NCBI GenBank assembly: GCA_020740775.1
Contig: JAHEWK010000007.1
Coordinates: 744,001 to 808,000 of the forward strand
Direction of reading: 5' to 3'
From: Ilyonectria destructans
Taxonomy: Eukaryota > Ascomycota > Sordariomycetes > Hypocreales > Nectriaceae
DNA length: 64,000 nt
The notes below the pieces were generated by a model that saw only the letters and a program-made list of their open reading frames with translations, was not told where the DNA came from and searched no databases. This document shows, in pieces, positions 35,203-47,696 of this stretch; position 1 is the first letter of the stretch; every line of letters starts with the position of its first letter. The translations under genes and the position numbers were made by a program.

Positions 35203-36927
35203 ATGCCGCGGAAGAGGGCAAATCCCAAGCCACTATCCCACCGGAGCCACCATGGCTGCCAGCGATGCCGCCTGCATAAGATCCGCTGCGACGAGGTCAA
35301 GCCAAGCTGTGGGTCTTGTACCTCTCGCGGCTATGTAGACTGTTCCTTTCTGGTCGTTCTCAAGTGGGAGGCCGACTACAGACATGTAGGCCGCGCCTTC
35401 GGGAGGACCGGAGTGTGGTCTAAGGCTGGGAAGACCACGACCCAGCAGTCACCGGTTGTCTGTCGGTCTGGCTTAAGCCGGGTCCCTCACGTTCACCAAT
35501 CTGGCTTTTTGAACCTGTCTCTCAACGACTTTGACGACGGGAAGAAGGAAGGCGATGAGGAACACCTGTTCCCACTCATCGCCTCATCAAATCGCAGCAC
35601 GCTTAGCCCTGGCAAGGCAGCTCCTCGGAATATTATCATACGGCCAGGTCCCATACCCCGGAGTCCGCATGATCCTCTCTTGGAAAACTTGCACTTGGCG
35701 GATCCACCTCTTGTGTCTTACTATCTACACCGAGTGTGCCCTCTTAGTGTTCCGTCCGCCGACTACACTACCGGATCACCCTTTTCGGCCTTGCTACTTC
35801 CCTTTGCCCTCTCATCCTCCTCTCCGGCTCTGCTGCATGCTTTGTTGGGTCTTGCTGCCTCCCATAGGGCCCGCTTCGACAGCTCGTTCAACCCAACCGC
35901 GCTCAGCTTCTCAAATTTGGCATTGCGCTCATTACGAACATTACTGGCGTCCAAGACATCCCTCGAAATCGCGGTGGATCCGGAGACCCTGGTCCTGATG
36001 ATGCTTCTCTGTCAGACCGAGCTCATCAAAGACGGCAACAGCCACTGGGTCATCCATCTTCGTGGCGCCCGGAACCTCATGTCCTTTCGAAGGCGGCAGC
36101 AGCAACTATCCTTGGCCGAATCAACACGTCAACAAGAGCACCCGTGGGAACCCGTAGTCGCATTCGCTGAGCGCTTCTTTGCTTTTTGCGATGTCATGGG
36201 AAGAACAGCCTGCGGAGAAGAGCCGATCTTTGGAAACGACTTTTGGAGTATCCAGGAAAGTAAGGTGGACCTATGGATGGGATGCTCGCCACACCTCGTC
36301 AGCATCATTAGCACCATTGCTGAGCTGAGCTGGAAGTACCACGGCCGAAGTCCATCACACGACGAGCAAGAGGAGCTCGAAAGCCAACGCAACCAGCTAC
36401 AAGACCTTCTCCAGCAGCCAGATCTAGGCTTGATTGCCGTTGAAGCAGACGACGACGGCGTTCTTCGGCGCTGCGTTGAGTTGAAGCGGCTCACTGTGGA
36501 CTTGTACCTGCACGCAGCCTTGGCGAACACAACACCAGTTACATCGACCATCCGACAAAGAGTGCAGAAGATTCTGCGCCTCGTCTACGACTTGCTGCAC
36601 CTGGGCGTCAAGTCTGGACTGGCCTGGCCGCTATTCATGGCGGCGTGTCAGCTTGACCCGGAGGAAGAGCTAGAATGGACGACAGGTGAGGGCGAGCGTA
36701 AGGACGACGTTCCTACCTACGCTCGCCCATTTATCCTTTATGCTTTAGAAAAGCTTTCAGAATCTCTTTTCAACGTCGACCGGACGAGGGCAGTAATCGA
36801 GAAAGTCTGGATGAAGAGAGAGTCCTCACGTTTGTCAAGAGGCCAGGACCGCTCGCTGGTGTCGGGTGCCTTTAACGACTGGGCTCGTTTTGTAGCGCCG
36901 CTCTGTCATAATATTAGTCTGGCCTGA
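35203..36927 (+). CDS. Zn2Cys6 transcription factor, single exon
   Basis: 574 aa, intronless. The zinc cluster is at residues 19-47: CQRCRLHKIRC, CGSC and a final Cys in SRGYVDC. It is followed by KWEADYRHVGRAFGRTGVW, a linker typical of the fungal_trans_2 (PF11951) group, and a helical middle domain with LLHALLGLAASHRARFDS and HLRGARNLMSF. It binds DNA in the nucleus. Its 3' end faces the OPT transporter gene (convergent, 364 bp between stops), and the OPT/oxidase pair lies just beyond, so it may regulate them; this is inference from position only. Confidence 0.93.
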   Translation: MPRKRANPKPLSHRSHHGCQRCRLHKIRCDEVKPSCGSCTSRGYVDCSFLVVLKWEADYRHVGRAFGRTGVWSKAGKTTTQQSPVVCRSGLSRVPHVHQSGFLNLSLNDFDDGKKEGDEEHLFPLIASSNRSTLSPGKAAPRNIIIRPGPIPRSPHDPLLENLHLADPPLVSYYLHRVCPLSVPSADYTTGSPFSALLLPFALSSSSPALLHALLGLAASHRARFDSSFNPTALSFSNLALRSLRTLLASKTSLEIAVDPETLVLMMLLCQTELIKDGNSHWVIHLRGARNLMSFRRRQQQLSLAESTRQQEHPWEPVVAFAERFFAFCDVMGRTACGEEPIFGNDFWSIQESKVDLWMGCSPHLVSIISTIAELSWKYHGRSPSHDEQEELESQRNQLQDLLQQPDLGLIAVEADDDGVLRRCVELKRLTVDLYLHAALANTTPVTSTIRQRVQKILRLVYDLLHLGVKSGLAWPLFMAACQLDPEEELEWTTGEGERKDDVPTYARPFILYALEKLSESLFNVDRTRAVIEKVWMKRESSRLSRGQDRSLVSGAFNDWARFVAPLCHNISLA

Positions 36928-37291
36928 GAGCTATTACCGAAGATTTACTCTCCTATTGTTCCTGGGATGGGCTTGAAAATAACGATGCAAGGACTGAATA
37001 ATAATGAAGCGGCTACTTTTGGCTGCATTCGAGTCTCTGACCGGGTCGGCGAGAATGAACGTGTGCTGCATTCCGTCTTTGCATTATTAGACGCCTGCTG
37101 GTGACTGGAACTGTGGTTGGTGTTTTGGTTTAAGATCCATTCTCACGATGATTCAATGACATAGCGTTGCATCTAGCAGATGAAAATGATTGTATGTGCG
37201 AAAAGCTCTCGATATTCTCCCTATCTAACGAAGGGCCTTAGGTCAGGCTTCCAGACGATAGAACAAAAAGTTTCTCTGCCGTAATTTCCGT
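36928..37291. other. 3' intergenic between convergent genes
   Basis: 364 bp of shared 3' flanking sequence; no feature seen. Confidence 0.5.
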
Positions 37292-39779
37292 TCATGACCA
37301 AGTTGCCGGACCAAACGTGCCGTTCTCAGGGAGGGCCTTGAGAGGAATGCCTTGGCCGTCCACAGTGGTTCCCTGGACGTTGTTACCCCACCAACTTAGG
37401 CTGACCCCCGGGAACACCAAAGCAAAGAAGATAATGATGGCGGAGATAGCCAGGCCAGAGTCAAGAGCGGCTGAGAGAACGTAGTTGTACTGTTATGCAA
37501 CGGTCAGCAACAATACTGGACGTGTGTATCAAGAAAGAGAAATGTTACCTTGGCCCACCAATGGGGGTATTTGCTCTTGATCCATTTATTGAAAATAAAC
37601 GAAACAGCAAAGGCGGACGTGTAGTTGAGACCAGTTGCGGGTGGCACATTGCCCGTTCCCGCAAAGAACAGCGGCCAGTGCATGTAAGCCAAGTACTTGT
37701 TGTCCGGGAACCTCCTCTTCAGGAAGAACGTCACGACGGGCAGCAGCGCACCCAGCCAAAATAGATGCAGCAGCCCGGAGTAGATCTTGCCGATGCTGTA
37801 CAGCCGCGCGGGGCCGACAGCTCCCCAGACGACGCTGGACGAGAAGTTGACTCTTCCTTGGGGACAGGTATAACCGTTGGCCTGGTCCGTCTCGCAGATG
37901 TCGTCGACGTGATGGAGCATCCAGAGGACGACGGCGTTCTGCGTCAGCGAACCGACGATGCACGACGTCAGCTGCGCGACGAACAGCGTCCGTCGCGGGA
38001 TCTTCATGTACAGGCCCAGCTTCATGTCCGCCGCGAAGATCATGGCTTGACTGAGGCCGGTGTAGGCGTAGAACTTGAAGATCAGCATGACGATGGGTTT
38101 GCCCGGGATGAGGTAGCCGGAAATGATCTCGCCGAGGACCGTCAGCACGTTGCTGTTGAGGTTGGCGACGGCAAACACGCTGCCCGTGGGGATGAGGTAG
38201 AACAGCGCCAGTCCGAAGGCAATCACCACACCCCAGGCGGGCATCTGCGTGTGGTATACCTCCTGCACCATGATGGTGAGGCCGAAAACCACGACGCTCA
38301 GGAGGGCATACCACCACCAGGGAATGTCCTTGTACCGCTCGATCATGCGGGCGTGAATATCCTTCTTGCGGCTGGGGTTGAAGGCTCCAAGAATCTCCCT
38401 CCAGTGGTTGAGGAAGATGTACGTGGGCACGCAGCTCATGACGGCGAAGGAGATGCCGTAGCTCAGAGCGAAGGTGACGGGCATGAAGATGGGGCTGTAC
38501 TTGCGGTACTCGTCCACCAGGAAGTTGCCGTGCTTGTCGACGACGCGCGTGGCGTTGTAGATGCTGCCCGTGTTGTCGTACGTGTCGGCTCCGGAGAAGG
38601 GGAGGTACGCCGTGTTCCAGGTGTTGGTGTAGTACAGGATGGGCGTGACGACGGCGAAGACGACGACCCAGCCGGCAAAGACATTTGCTTGAGCCCAGAA
38701 GGGGACCACCAGCGGGGAGCCGTTGTAGGCTACCTGGGACCAGTCGAAGGTGACGGGGAGATAGGCCAGCCCGGTGGTCATGCCGAAGAGGTTATTGACG
38801 ATTTTGTTGTCTATCTCGGGTGTTAGTCTTGACCGTATCTGATATTCGGAATTCCCCTGGTAATTTCTACGCCAAGCCTCGTCCAGACTTACTTGGTGCT
38901 GCCCAACAGATGAAGGCAAAGGTGCTGAGTCCTGTAAAGAGAAACCCGGGAAGCCAGTACTGCCATCATTAGCACAACCGAACATGGGGCACATTGGGTA
39001 CAAAATCAGGAACTCACCCAAACCCAGGCGCCCACAAAGACGTATACGAAGAACCGATAGCGGGAAATGTTCCACCCATCCGCACTGGGATTGGCTTTGC
39101 TGTGCAGCGTCTGGAAAAGCGCGGCGTTGGCAAGCGTGGACGGCCAAATCATGTGCGGCGGCTCCACGATGAACCTGTACGCCAGTCCGGCCAGCCCGAG
39201 GCCAAAGAGCTGCATCGTCAGCGCAAGGAGGAACTGATAGCCAATGGGCGTGTCCAGCGCGTAGAACGCCGTGGCCTTTTGCGCCTGGATGATGTCGGTG
39301 GCCCACGACGGGCCGAAGGAGAGGTTGGACATGATGGTGATGACGGCGTGCTCCTTGATGTTGAAGTAGTGGTCCGGGTTGAGCACGATGTCTCGCCCGA
39401 AGAAGCGCACCTTCATGATGGGCAGGAGATGAGCTACGGCGCGGCCGATGGGGAACGCGACGAGCTGGGCCACCAGCGATGAGATGCTGACGCTGGGGTA
39501 CCGCATGGAGAAGAACTGGTTGATGCCGGTGCCGACGATAGTGAAGAGAATGCCAATGACCCACATGCGCAGCGTGTTGACAGGCATGGACGGGTCGTCG
39601 ACGTTGGGAACGTTGGCGCGGACTTCCGGGCACGGCGAATTGTCCGAGTCAATGTCGAACTGTTCCTCAATGGTGCCAATCGCAAAGTCGATGGCCTTGT
39701 CAGGGCTCTGGAAGTCATCGAGGCCCTCCTCGTTGGCCTCTCTCGGGGGGTCGGCATGGCTGGCTTTGGAAGTCGCCAT
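37292..39779 (-). CDS. OPT-family oligopeptide transporter
   Basis: 762 aa from exons 39779-39018, 38959-38893, 38810-37549 and 37489-37292. The joins restore the family: GAWVW to YWLPGFLFTGLSTFAF, then CWAAP to NNKIVNNLFGMTTGL, then PHWWAK to YNYVLSAALDSGLAIS. About a dozen or more hydrophobic helices are visible. An acidic hydrophilic N-terminus precedes NTLRMWVIGILFTIVGTGIN, and motifs such as ISGYLIPGKPIVMLIFKFYA are typical of fungal OPT proteins that import small peptides, glutathione or metal chelates with protons across the plasma membrane. The exceptionally GC-rich coding strand produces long spurious open frames on both strands. It is divergent from the oxidase at 40570, suggesting joint expression. 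A TATATAATA box lies about 116 bp upstream. Confidence 0.95.
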
Positions 39780-40569
39780 CTCCAACTACCTCTGGATGGA
39801 TGAGGGAAACTTGGGATTAAGTGAGCCAACAACTGGATGAAGAGGAAGCCAACCAGCTCGTAAATGACGGGTTCAATTGACCATCTCCGCCGTCTATTAT
39901 ATACACAACCTTGCGGCATGCTTATCGTGGAAGTTGACATACGGTGAACATATCCCCCGCATTTCGACAAGCTCGCGTGGGCCAGAGTCGTTTTGGGGAG
40001 CTGGTGCGAACCTACATTTGCGGCAAGGAAGGTCCAAGCCTGTCTGACAAGGGTACGTAACTTCGTAGTTGGGAACTGTACCGCTATCTTCAGGGGGGCT
40101 GCGAAATCACGCGAGCGTCATGCCACGAGGGCGCGAGGCTATTGGCTCGCGTAGGAGCGCTAGATAGACGATGTCGTGCTGAGCGGGATGAGGAGTAGCA
40201 AAGTTGTCACTATCTCGACCGAGTCATGCCGGTGCGGGGTGAATAGCAAGGTGGGTCTAGGTGAGGAGTAATTCGAACAGAGGGAAGGTCCAGCACGATG
40301 GATCCTGGCTGCTTACCAAATTGCCTTAATTAGTCTGGATACTATCGGCTGAAAGTGGAGGCGGGATTGAGCTATCCTCGCGAGAGTGCTGTTATCGAGT
40401 TGTGACGATGTTGACACTTGTTTGTCGTTTTTAATCTTTCACTTTCCCTTGTTGATGGTCTCAGGTTGTCCATCCGCTATTTTATGCTACATCACCAAGT
40501 TGGTCCTCTTTTCAGTCGTCAACCCGACATCTAACCCTCACGCACTATTTTCGTTAATACCACTCAACC
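39780..40569. promoter_or_regulatory. Divergent promoter, OPT transporter / amino-acid oxidase
   Basis: 790 bp between start codons. The minus-strand TATA box for the transporter is at about 39895-39903. The oxidase side has a pyrimidine-rich 5' leader. A common control region is likely but no binding site was identified. Confidence 0.45.
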
Positions 40570-42062
40570 ATGGCAGCCAACCAACTTCCTTTGAGCAAAG
40601 ACTCCAGCATTCTCATCATCGGCGCGTAAGTACAAGCAACTTCCCAATTTCATCTAAGCGTCGCTCTTAATCTGTTTATCTAGCGGGACGTTTGGAATCA
40701 GTACTGCGTACCACCTGGCTAAACGTGGCTACTCCAATGTCACTTGCATTGACCGAAATCCATTCCCGAGCGTGGACTCTGCCGGCAATGACCTCAACAA
40801 GATCATCCGCACCGAGTATGAGGAGCCTCTGTATGTCGAGCTGGCATTGCAGGCGCTCAATGCCTGGAGGACACCTGAGTGGGAAGGCATTTTCCATGAA
40901 ACAGTACGTGCTCTCTTCACTCTGTAATTAATTAATTACTCCTTACCACCCCATCCGTGCTTTTCAACTAACGGTGTTTAATACAGGGCCGATTGGTCAT
41001 TACAACGGGCAATGACCAGGCCGAGAAACACCTGCGTGAATCATACGAAAACCTCTCCAAGGTAGGCCAGGCCGGGAAAATCGAGTTCGTGGAAGGCAAG
41101 GAGCAGATCTTGCGCCACGTGCCTCAGCTGCGAGACGCGCCAGGCATTGAAAACTGGAAAGGCTCGTTCAACAGCCAAGGCGGTTGGGCCCATGCAAGGA
41201 AAGCCCTGGAGAAATGGGGAGCCGAGGCCCAGCAGCTGGGAGTCAATTTTGTGTCAGGCCCGCAAGGCACCATGACTGGGCTGCAGGTTGATGGCTCGGG
41301 GGCTCTCAGCGGGATCCGCGTTGCTTCGGGTGGCCTTCTCCATGCGGATCGATACATCTTGAGCACAGGCGCGGCGTCTCCTGAAGTGCTCCCAGAATTG
41401 GCGCAGGAGCTGTGGTCTAAATGCTGGCCGTTGGCTCACGTCGAGCTGACAGAAGATGAGCTGGCGGAGTGGAAGGGGATTCCTGTCGTCGACCATTTCG
41501 AACTGGGATTCACTTTTGAGCCAGACCCCGAGACAAGTACGCGAGGCCCTAATCCAGCGAACAAGGACGTGTTAACAGATGAACAGGGCTGATGAAAATC
41601 TGTGATAATTGTCCTGGCTATCAGTACCAGGCTGGGTCTTTCACCGACGATGCTGGCAAGGTTTCGTCCTACTCTATCCCAAGATATGCCAGCTCTAACC
41701 CAGACGATGGTATCCCAGCGGAAGCTACGGCGGCCATCAAACGTTTCATTGATGCCGTCATGCCCCAATTTTCCGGGAGACCCCTTGTCGACGCGAAAGT
41801 GTGCTGGTGTACCGACTCACCGGACAGTCACTGGCTGATAGATGCGCATCCCAAGCATCGGGATTTGCTTTTGGCGACTGGAGACTCTGGCCATGCCTTC
41901 AAAATGTTTCCGATCATTGGTAACTTCATTGTAGATGCATTAGAGGGACGTTCTAATGGCTTGAGACCGGAGTGGAAGTATGGCAATAGGAAGGCTGCGC
42001 CCGCTGCTACCAGACTGGGCACTGAGGTAAAGGACTTGCGAGACGTCTCTACCTTGCGATAG
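40570..42062 (+). CDS. FAD-dependent oxidase, fructosyl-amino-acid oxidase/sarcosine-oxidase-like
   Basis: 433 aa from exons 40570-40625, 40684-40903, 40987-41536 and 41587-42062. The first splice completes the dinucleotide-binding loop IIGAGTFGISTAYHLAKRG. The middle holds the substrate domain (NSQGGWAHARKALEKWGAEA). The C-terminal part has KVCWCTDSPDSHWLIDAHP, where Cys348 is placed like the covalent-FAD cysteine of fructosyl amino acid oxidases, then GDSGHAFKMFPIIG. Such enzymes oxidise glycated (Amadori) amino acids or secondary amines such as sarcosine, releasing H2O2. Length fits the family (about 430-440). No PTS1: it ends STLR. The neighbouring OPT transporter could supply glycated peptides or amino acids. 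Exact substrate remains open. Confidence 0.9.
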
Positions 42063-43389
42063 ATAAGACTACGGTGAATAAAAGCGTCGATGTTGCCTTG
42101 TTCAGCCTTTACCAATTCCTTCGCAATTCCTGCTCGTGTAGCTTGCCATTTGATCTCTACTCTTTACCACGCATTAGGATAAACGAATCATGTTTAACCT
42201 AAAGAATATCAAGATCCATGTGGAGGTGGTGCAAAAGCGAGTTCTCAGTTCCTCACTAACTCACATTGCTTGGGGGTGAATGAGGAAGTAGGCCGTTGCG
42301 ATGATGTGAGGTTGTCATGGTTATGGCTAACTATACGATATTATATTCGCAAGCCTTACTCTAGTATTCTACACAGCTTCTGAGCGTCTTTACATACACG
42401 GCTGACTGGTTTGCAGGATCAATGGCGCTGCAATATTTTCACGGCTGATCAAAACCTGAGGGTCGTAGACATACTCAAGTGAGATCCTAGTCAGCGTGGG
42501 TGGACGCTTTTAGGGCTCGGCGCATTGTATGAGATTACCGACTCTACTCTGGGCACGACTCTCGCCAGAAGCCTCATGCCATTTTCTCTTCATCGCGCTG
42601 TCCGATCTCCAACTTCTCCCACTTGGCCATTGCTAAGTCACCCATGCCCCCCTCTCACCGCCGACTCTCCCATCTTTCGGCCGCGTGACATCTACGATAC
42701 CATGAAAGGCTCGCCTCCGGGCGTGGATGGTTGCTAAAAAGCATCGCGCTTCTCTGGCGTCGTTCGTCACTCAGCTGTTGAAGATTTGTACTTGCACTGC
42801 TTTTGCTCCACCAACAAGGCCAGCTTGCCTCGATCACCTCCAGCCGGCTCGTTGCCGGCTTCCCCCTCGTCAAAATGGCGGCGATCGACTGTGTTTTCCC
42901 TGACGCCAAGTCGGTCTGCTACGAGTAGGGAAACCACAGAGTATTGTGTGAGTGGGACGAACACATAGGGACTTAAAAGCTTAACAACCCACACAAAAGG
43001 CAGGTTGATGATAAATACAATCACGATATGTCCGCAACAACCTAAACAGCAGATATTGAATAATTAGGAATGAATGAATAGACAAGATATTGTCAACACA
43101 CCTGCCGGCATCGTCAGATCAAATTATTCACAAATGGTAGCTACATTAGTGGACCGAAAATACTATCGATTTGGCATTGTGTAGGAGATGCCTGCTGATG
43201 ATGGTAGACAAATGAAAATCCTTTCTAGTAATGATAGTGATACGAATAAGAAATACAAAGGAAAGATACAATCTACTAAACAAGTCCCCTTACTCTTCTC
43301 ATTCTCCCGTATACAGGCCCGACTCGAACACTACCTTTCTCTCACCTCTCACCTAGCGTTCAACCACAACCTTTCAGCTGAATTTCGGT
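42063..43389. other. Intergenic, no gene recognised
   Basis: 1.3 kb between convergent genes. Several short open frames, none with family features. Confidence 0.45.
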
Positions 43390-45264
43390 CTAAACCTCCC
43401 ATTTGGCCATGTACCAATCCAGTTTCTGTGTCTGCGCTGGCTCATTGCCTACAGTCTTAGCCAAAGCTTTCATCTCCCGTCTCGCCTCGACGCATGCCGT
43501 TTCTGTAGCTTGAATAAGACTGTCCGGCCCTGAGCTGTAAACCCAAGCTGAATTTCCGGCACCTTGACCAACTTCAGTTCCGGATAAGCCAGCAGCCTTC
43601 TCAGTGAGCCCAAGATGCTGCCGAATATGGACCGATGGGTTTAGCCTGCCATCTTCAGAGCTGATATGTGCCATGATCTTCAGGTTTGACGTTGACCTAG
43701 CAATGTCTCCAAGTTCATGCCACTCCTTAATATTGACCATATCTCGGTTTCGTACGGTCCATATGAGAGTAAACATGGTATTCGTATCCATAGAACGTGC
43801 CTTGAGCCACCAGAATGCGAGACTACAAGCGCCTGTAATTCCAGTGCCGCCGACCACACAAATGATGTGAGAAGCCGTTTTGAATCGTATGTCACGAGGT
43901 TGGTATGGACCTTCCACCCGAACCTTCAACCCGGTTTCTCTCCCGAAGCCGGAAAGCTTGGCCGCTAGCTTCCAGGTCCATTCTTTTTCAAGAGCTTTTC
44001 CGTTCTTGCGTTGTGCTCGTTGGAAGAGAAAGACCGGGCCGGAACCAGCTGACCCGGGAATGGCTGCGGTGAAGGCATGATTTTGGAGTCTGCTGATAGT
44101 GGGAACGATTAAGTAGTAATAGGCGAGAGGAGAGCCCAGTGGCACGGCTGTCTCAATCGCGGCCAGATCAGAGTGCTCATCGGAGGCAGTCTTTGACATG
44201 GTAGGAAGCGAAATCCTATACCAGCCGTTACCAGCGTCCTCGCCAGTTGCCACCAGCGACGAATGCAACCCTTGAGCATCTCCTCCAAAGAGGCGCAGTC
44301 CCCAATCAACAATCCATAGAAATAGACCTGGCAAAAGCAGGTAGAAATCGGTACTGGCGTGGATGCTTGCTGCGGCGAAAATGCAGATACTTGTCACAAT
44401 GTGACAGTAGTAAAACACATTATAAAAGCGACGTCGTATGTAGGGAAGTGCTGTGAGTGTGATGATGATCATAAAGACGATTGCGGCGGCGCCAGTGTAT
44501 GTAGTATATGTATACCAAGTACTTCGTTTTTCGCTTTCTGCGAGAGTCATGGCGGGGTTGCCAGTGGTGAATGCCTCCTCTTTCTCGTGGCTTCCCTCAC
44601 TGCTGGGGTCGAGAGCATAGGCCTATAGCTTGGTTAACGAAATGAAGATCACTGTTGAATTGAGAGGGTAACTTACGGCATAGGCGCCGCCATGTGCCAA
44701 CCCGGCGAGTAGGAATAGGTAGGCAACGAGCTTATGCGCATATAGCAAAGTGCTATGATGCAGCTCAAAAACTCGTCCCATCAAACTGTTTCGCGAAACA
44801 GGAATGATCAACAAGCCGAGGAGAATGTCGGCGTAATGCCCTGTCACACCGGTGATTGTGAGTGTGATTTTAGCATAAGTCCAGTCAAGGGGATCTGTTC
44901 TCTCTCCCCAAAAGTCGAGCTGGGCTGGAAGCCAGAAGCCGGCGGTCGCAAGCGTGGCTAAGATAATCGAGATTGAAATAGTCAAGCCTCCGAAGGTTAT
45001 TCGTTTGCCAAAAATAGGAAGTTTTGGTGAAATGTGAAGCCCGCTTAGCGAGCGTACAGACTCGCTCGAGGCCCTCAGGAGGAGCATGCAAGTCGTCATT
45101 GCGAGCAAGCCATAAAATGCCCCCAAATGTAGTCGTGTTTCCAGTGGGAAGTAATCCTCCGGGCACAGCGTAGCATAGCAAGGCAGGTATGTCAACCCAA
45201 AAACCAGGCCGCCAGATACAGCCAGGAATAGAAAAATAGCCGCAGCTCTAAGAGGTTCTTTCAT
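43390..45264 (-). CDS. Ferric-reductase-like transmembrane oxidoreductase (FRE/NOX superfamily)
   Basis: 606 aa from exons 45264-44677 and 44622-43390. The N-terminal half has about seven hydrophobic helices with paired heme histidines: HHSTLLYAHKLVAYLFLLAG and, in the next helices, CHIVTSICIFAAASIH. The C-terminal half carries an FAD-binding barrel (VRVEGPYQP) and an NADPH-binding start (HIICVVGGTGITGACSLA) with VYSSGPDSLIQ near the end. Such proteins move electrons from NADPH across the membrane to reduce ferric or cupric ions, or oxygen. The joint at the intron gives AYA-AYALDPSSEG, a loop region. It lies next to an H2O2-producing oxidase gene, but a functional link is only suggestive. Ferric substrate is inferred from the family, not shown. 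Confidence 0.9.
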
Positions 45265-46383
45265 TGCGAAGGAATGGAAAAGAGTCCGAAAATAAATGTT
45301 GGAAAATAATTTAAAGTGTCAAAGTCTTAGCTGAGCAGATGTTTGTAGACGAGTGGCACTGATCCTATGTATTTTGAAGATACAGAGCAAATCTATTTAA
45401 TGTCCTTGATGTAGTAAACCACTTCGTGCCAAGAAATCTCAATACGAATTTGCCAAGCTAAGCCACACACTCAGTCGCGCCGATTGCACGACAGCCTCTT
45501 GGAAGCATTAAGCTTACGTAGAAAGCAGATGGTAGAAGCTTATTGAGTGGGTTTCTAATTTAGGGATCTCACTATTCAGGTGTCATTGCTTCAAGGATAA
45601 ACCCAAATTATGAACGACGGCATATGATCAGGCCGACGGAGTCCTACTTGAGACTGACTCCGCATTCATTGTAGAGGCCATCATCAGTTGAAGTGGCTAT
45701 AAAATGCAAGCTATGCTTCATTCGGAAATAATCCGAAGACTAATAGTTCCTCCGGCAGGGTAAAGCTTGGGCGCAGCTTGGACGACAGTGCGCCCTGTTC
45801 CAGATTGTAGGTTCATGTAGTCGCAGGTCGAAATCCGCTAACCTGTCTAATGCCCAATCCAAAACCAGCATTTGCATTAGGTGCTCAGTCCGCTCCAGTG
45901 CAGGACGATTCAAGGCGTTCTGGGCACGGGCAGTGCACTGACGTGGAACACAAACGAGAGTGTTGAGGGGATATGGGTTTTAGGGGGGCGGAGGGAATAA
46001 TGTAAGCCGAGGAGCGAAAAAAAAGGAGGAGAAGATGCCGAGGCGCGAGCGAGGCGTGAGAGATAGATAGAGTGGAACTTGTACTCGGCGGAGGCGGTGG
46101 AGAGCCCGCGAAGAGTAGGAAGTTGGAGGTTCGAAAGGTGAGTGCAGGTCAGGGGAAAATACAGAGCGCTTTCCAGATTGAATAGTCCATACAAGAATAA
46201 TATCGTACTATCGCTCCAGTGGTCAAATTTTATTAAGTACAAGCACTAGGTGATGGGACTGCCTCAGATGTTGGAGCAAGAATCAAGCATTGCATTATCG
46301 TACAGTGTTTTACAACCTTTCTTCCAGCAACGGTTAAAAAAGCAAGATCAGAACAGAATACACTAAGTAACACACTCGGCACA
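45265..46383. other. Intergenic, no gene recognised
   Basis: 1.1 kb upstream of the reductase gene and downstream of the monooxygenase. No supported feature. Confidence 0.45.
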
Positions 46384-47696
46384 CTAAAACTTCTCCTCAT
46401 CGATGTCGTATGCAAGAGGCTGCTGACCGAACCCAAATTTCTCCAACCCTGCCATTTTATAAACCCACAGACCTCCAGAAATTGCCAGTTCGGTGGCCCA
46501 AAGCTTCAAGGGGGTCTTCTTTTGACGCACCGTGCCATTCTGTTCTGCCGTCTTGAGCATCTTCTCTGTCCTGGCCTTCCGCTTCTCCTCATACGCCTTC
46601 AACCCAACATCTATCTCGTCACAGCCGCTTTCGAGTAGTTTCGAAAAGAGGAACACGTCCTCGAGAGCCATGGAAATGCCCTGGCTAGCGTGGGGGGGCA
46701 TTGCGTGGGCTGCATCTCCAATGATGAGACAGCGTCCCTTGGACCAGGGACGCCCAAGAGGTACCTTGTAAATGGGGTAGAAGTGGATAGCCTCTGTTTT
46801 GTGGAGGACCTCGCGGAGGAAATCCATCCAGTCACTGTCGTCGTCGCCGAGTAGGTGCAGCAGGTTGCTCTTCAAATTGTCGATTTCCTTCTTGCTCTGC
46901 TCTGCCCAACCCTCACGAACGTCGCCGGTCGTTGGCATCGCAATCTCCCTGGAGAAGAACCAGTAGAGTAGGTCTCGAGCGGGGGTAGCAGGTGAGATCC
47001 CGAACAGGCCATTAGATGTCAGTGTCATGTTGAGATTATCCAATGATGGGGCGGAAGCCGGGAAGTCGGTGACCGGAATGAGGGAGTACATGTTTGAGAT
47101 GCCCGAATACTCCGGAGTGCATTCAGGGTCGACATAGAGCTTTCGTACTGCAGAGTGAATGCCATCGCAGCCAATAAGAAAATCGGCAGTATCATGAGTG
47201 CCGTCGGAGAAAGACGCGGTAACAATAGCATCCATTTCCTCAATGCCGACAAGACGCTTGCCGTACAGAACCGGAATACCAGCTTTCTCCACGGCATCAA
47301 GCAGGACGTCCAGGACGTCAGTCCTTCTGATTCTCACGTATCCGAAGCCGGTTTTCTCTTTGCTCCAGGATACCATGGACATCTCGCCCATGGTCTTTCC
47401 ATTTACAGAATGGAGAACAAGGTTGCATGTCTCAGTGCCCTTAGCAAGAAACCCATCTTGAACTCCGAGACGGTCCAATAGTCGAAGACCATTGGAGGGA
47501 ATACCAATCGCTCCGCCAATAGTCGTAGGTTCGGTGCGGATTTCGTAAATAACTGGCGATATTCCATGGCTCTGTTTGAGCCGCAGTGCTGCAAGTAACC
47601 CGGCCGGGCCACCTCCGATAATAATGACCTACTCAGGTCAGCATAGAACAAATGAAGCAATGGGGTGGAACATATTACCTTCTTGATGTCGTTCAT
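46384..47696 (-). CDS. FAD-dependent monooxygenase (salicylate-hydroxylase-like)
   Basis: 420 aa from exons 47696-47679 and 47628-46384. The tiny first exon encodes MNDIKK and joins VIIIGGGPAGLLAALRLK, the GxGxxG FAD-binding motif. The second FAD motif is CLIIGDAAHAMPPHASQG (GD motif) and a DG-type motif is FLIGCDGIHSAVRKLY. These mark the PF01494 single-component aromatic hydroxylase group. It probably hydroxylates an aromatic or polyketide-like substrate with NAD(P)H and O2. No membrane anchor is certain. It lies tandem with the Zn2Cys6 factor 48163-50468 on the same strand (466 bp between), which may control it. Confidence 0.94.

Noticed and set aside
37504..39633. Very long open frames on both strands within the transporter gene, including a 700-codon one and a 350-codon antisense one
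   Set aside because: They are by-products of GC-rich codon use in the OPT gene; their products are low-complexity and lack family features, whereas the spliced OPT frame is unmistakable.
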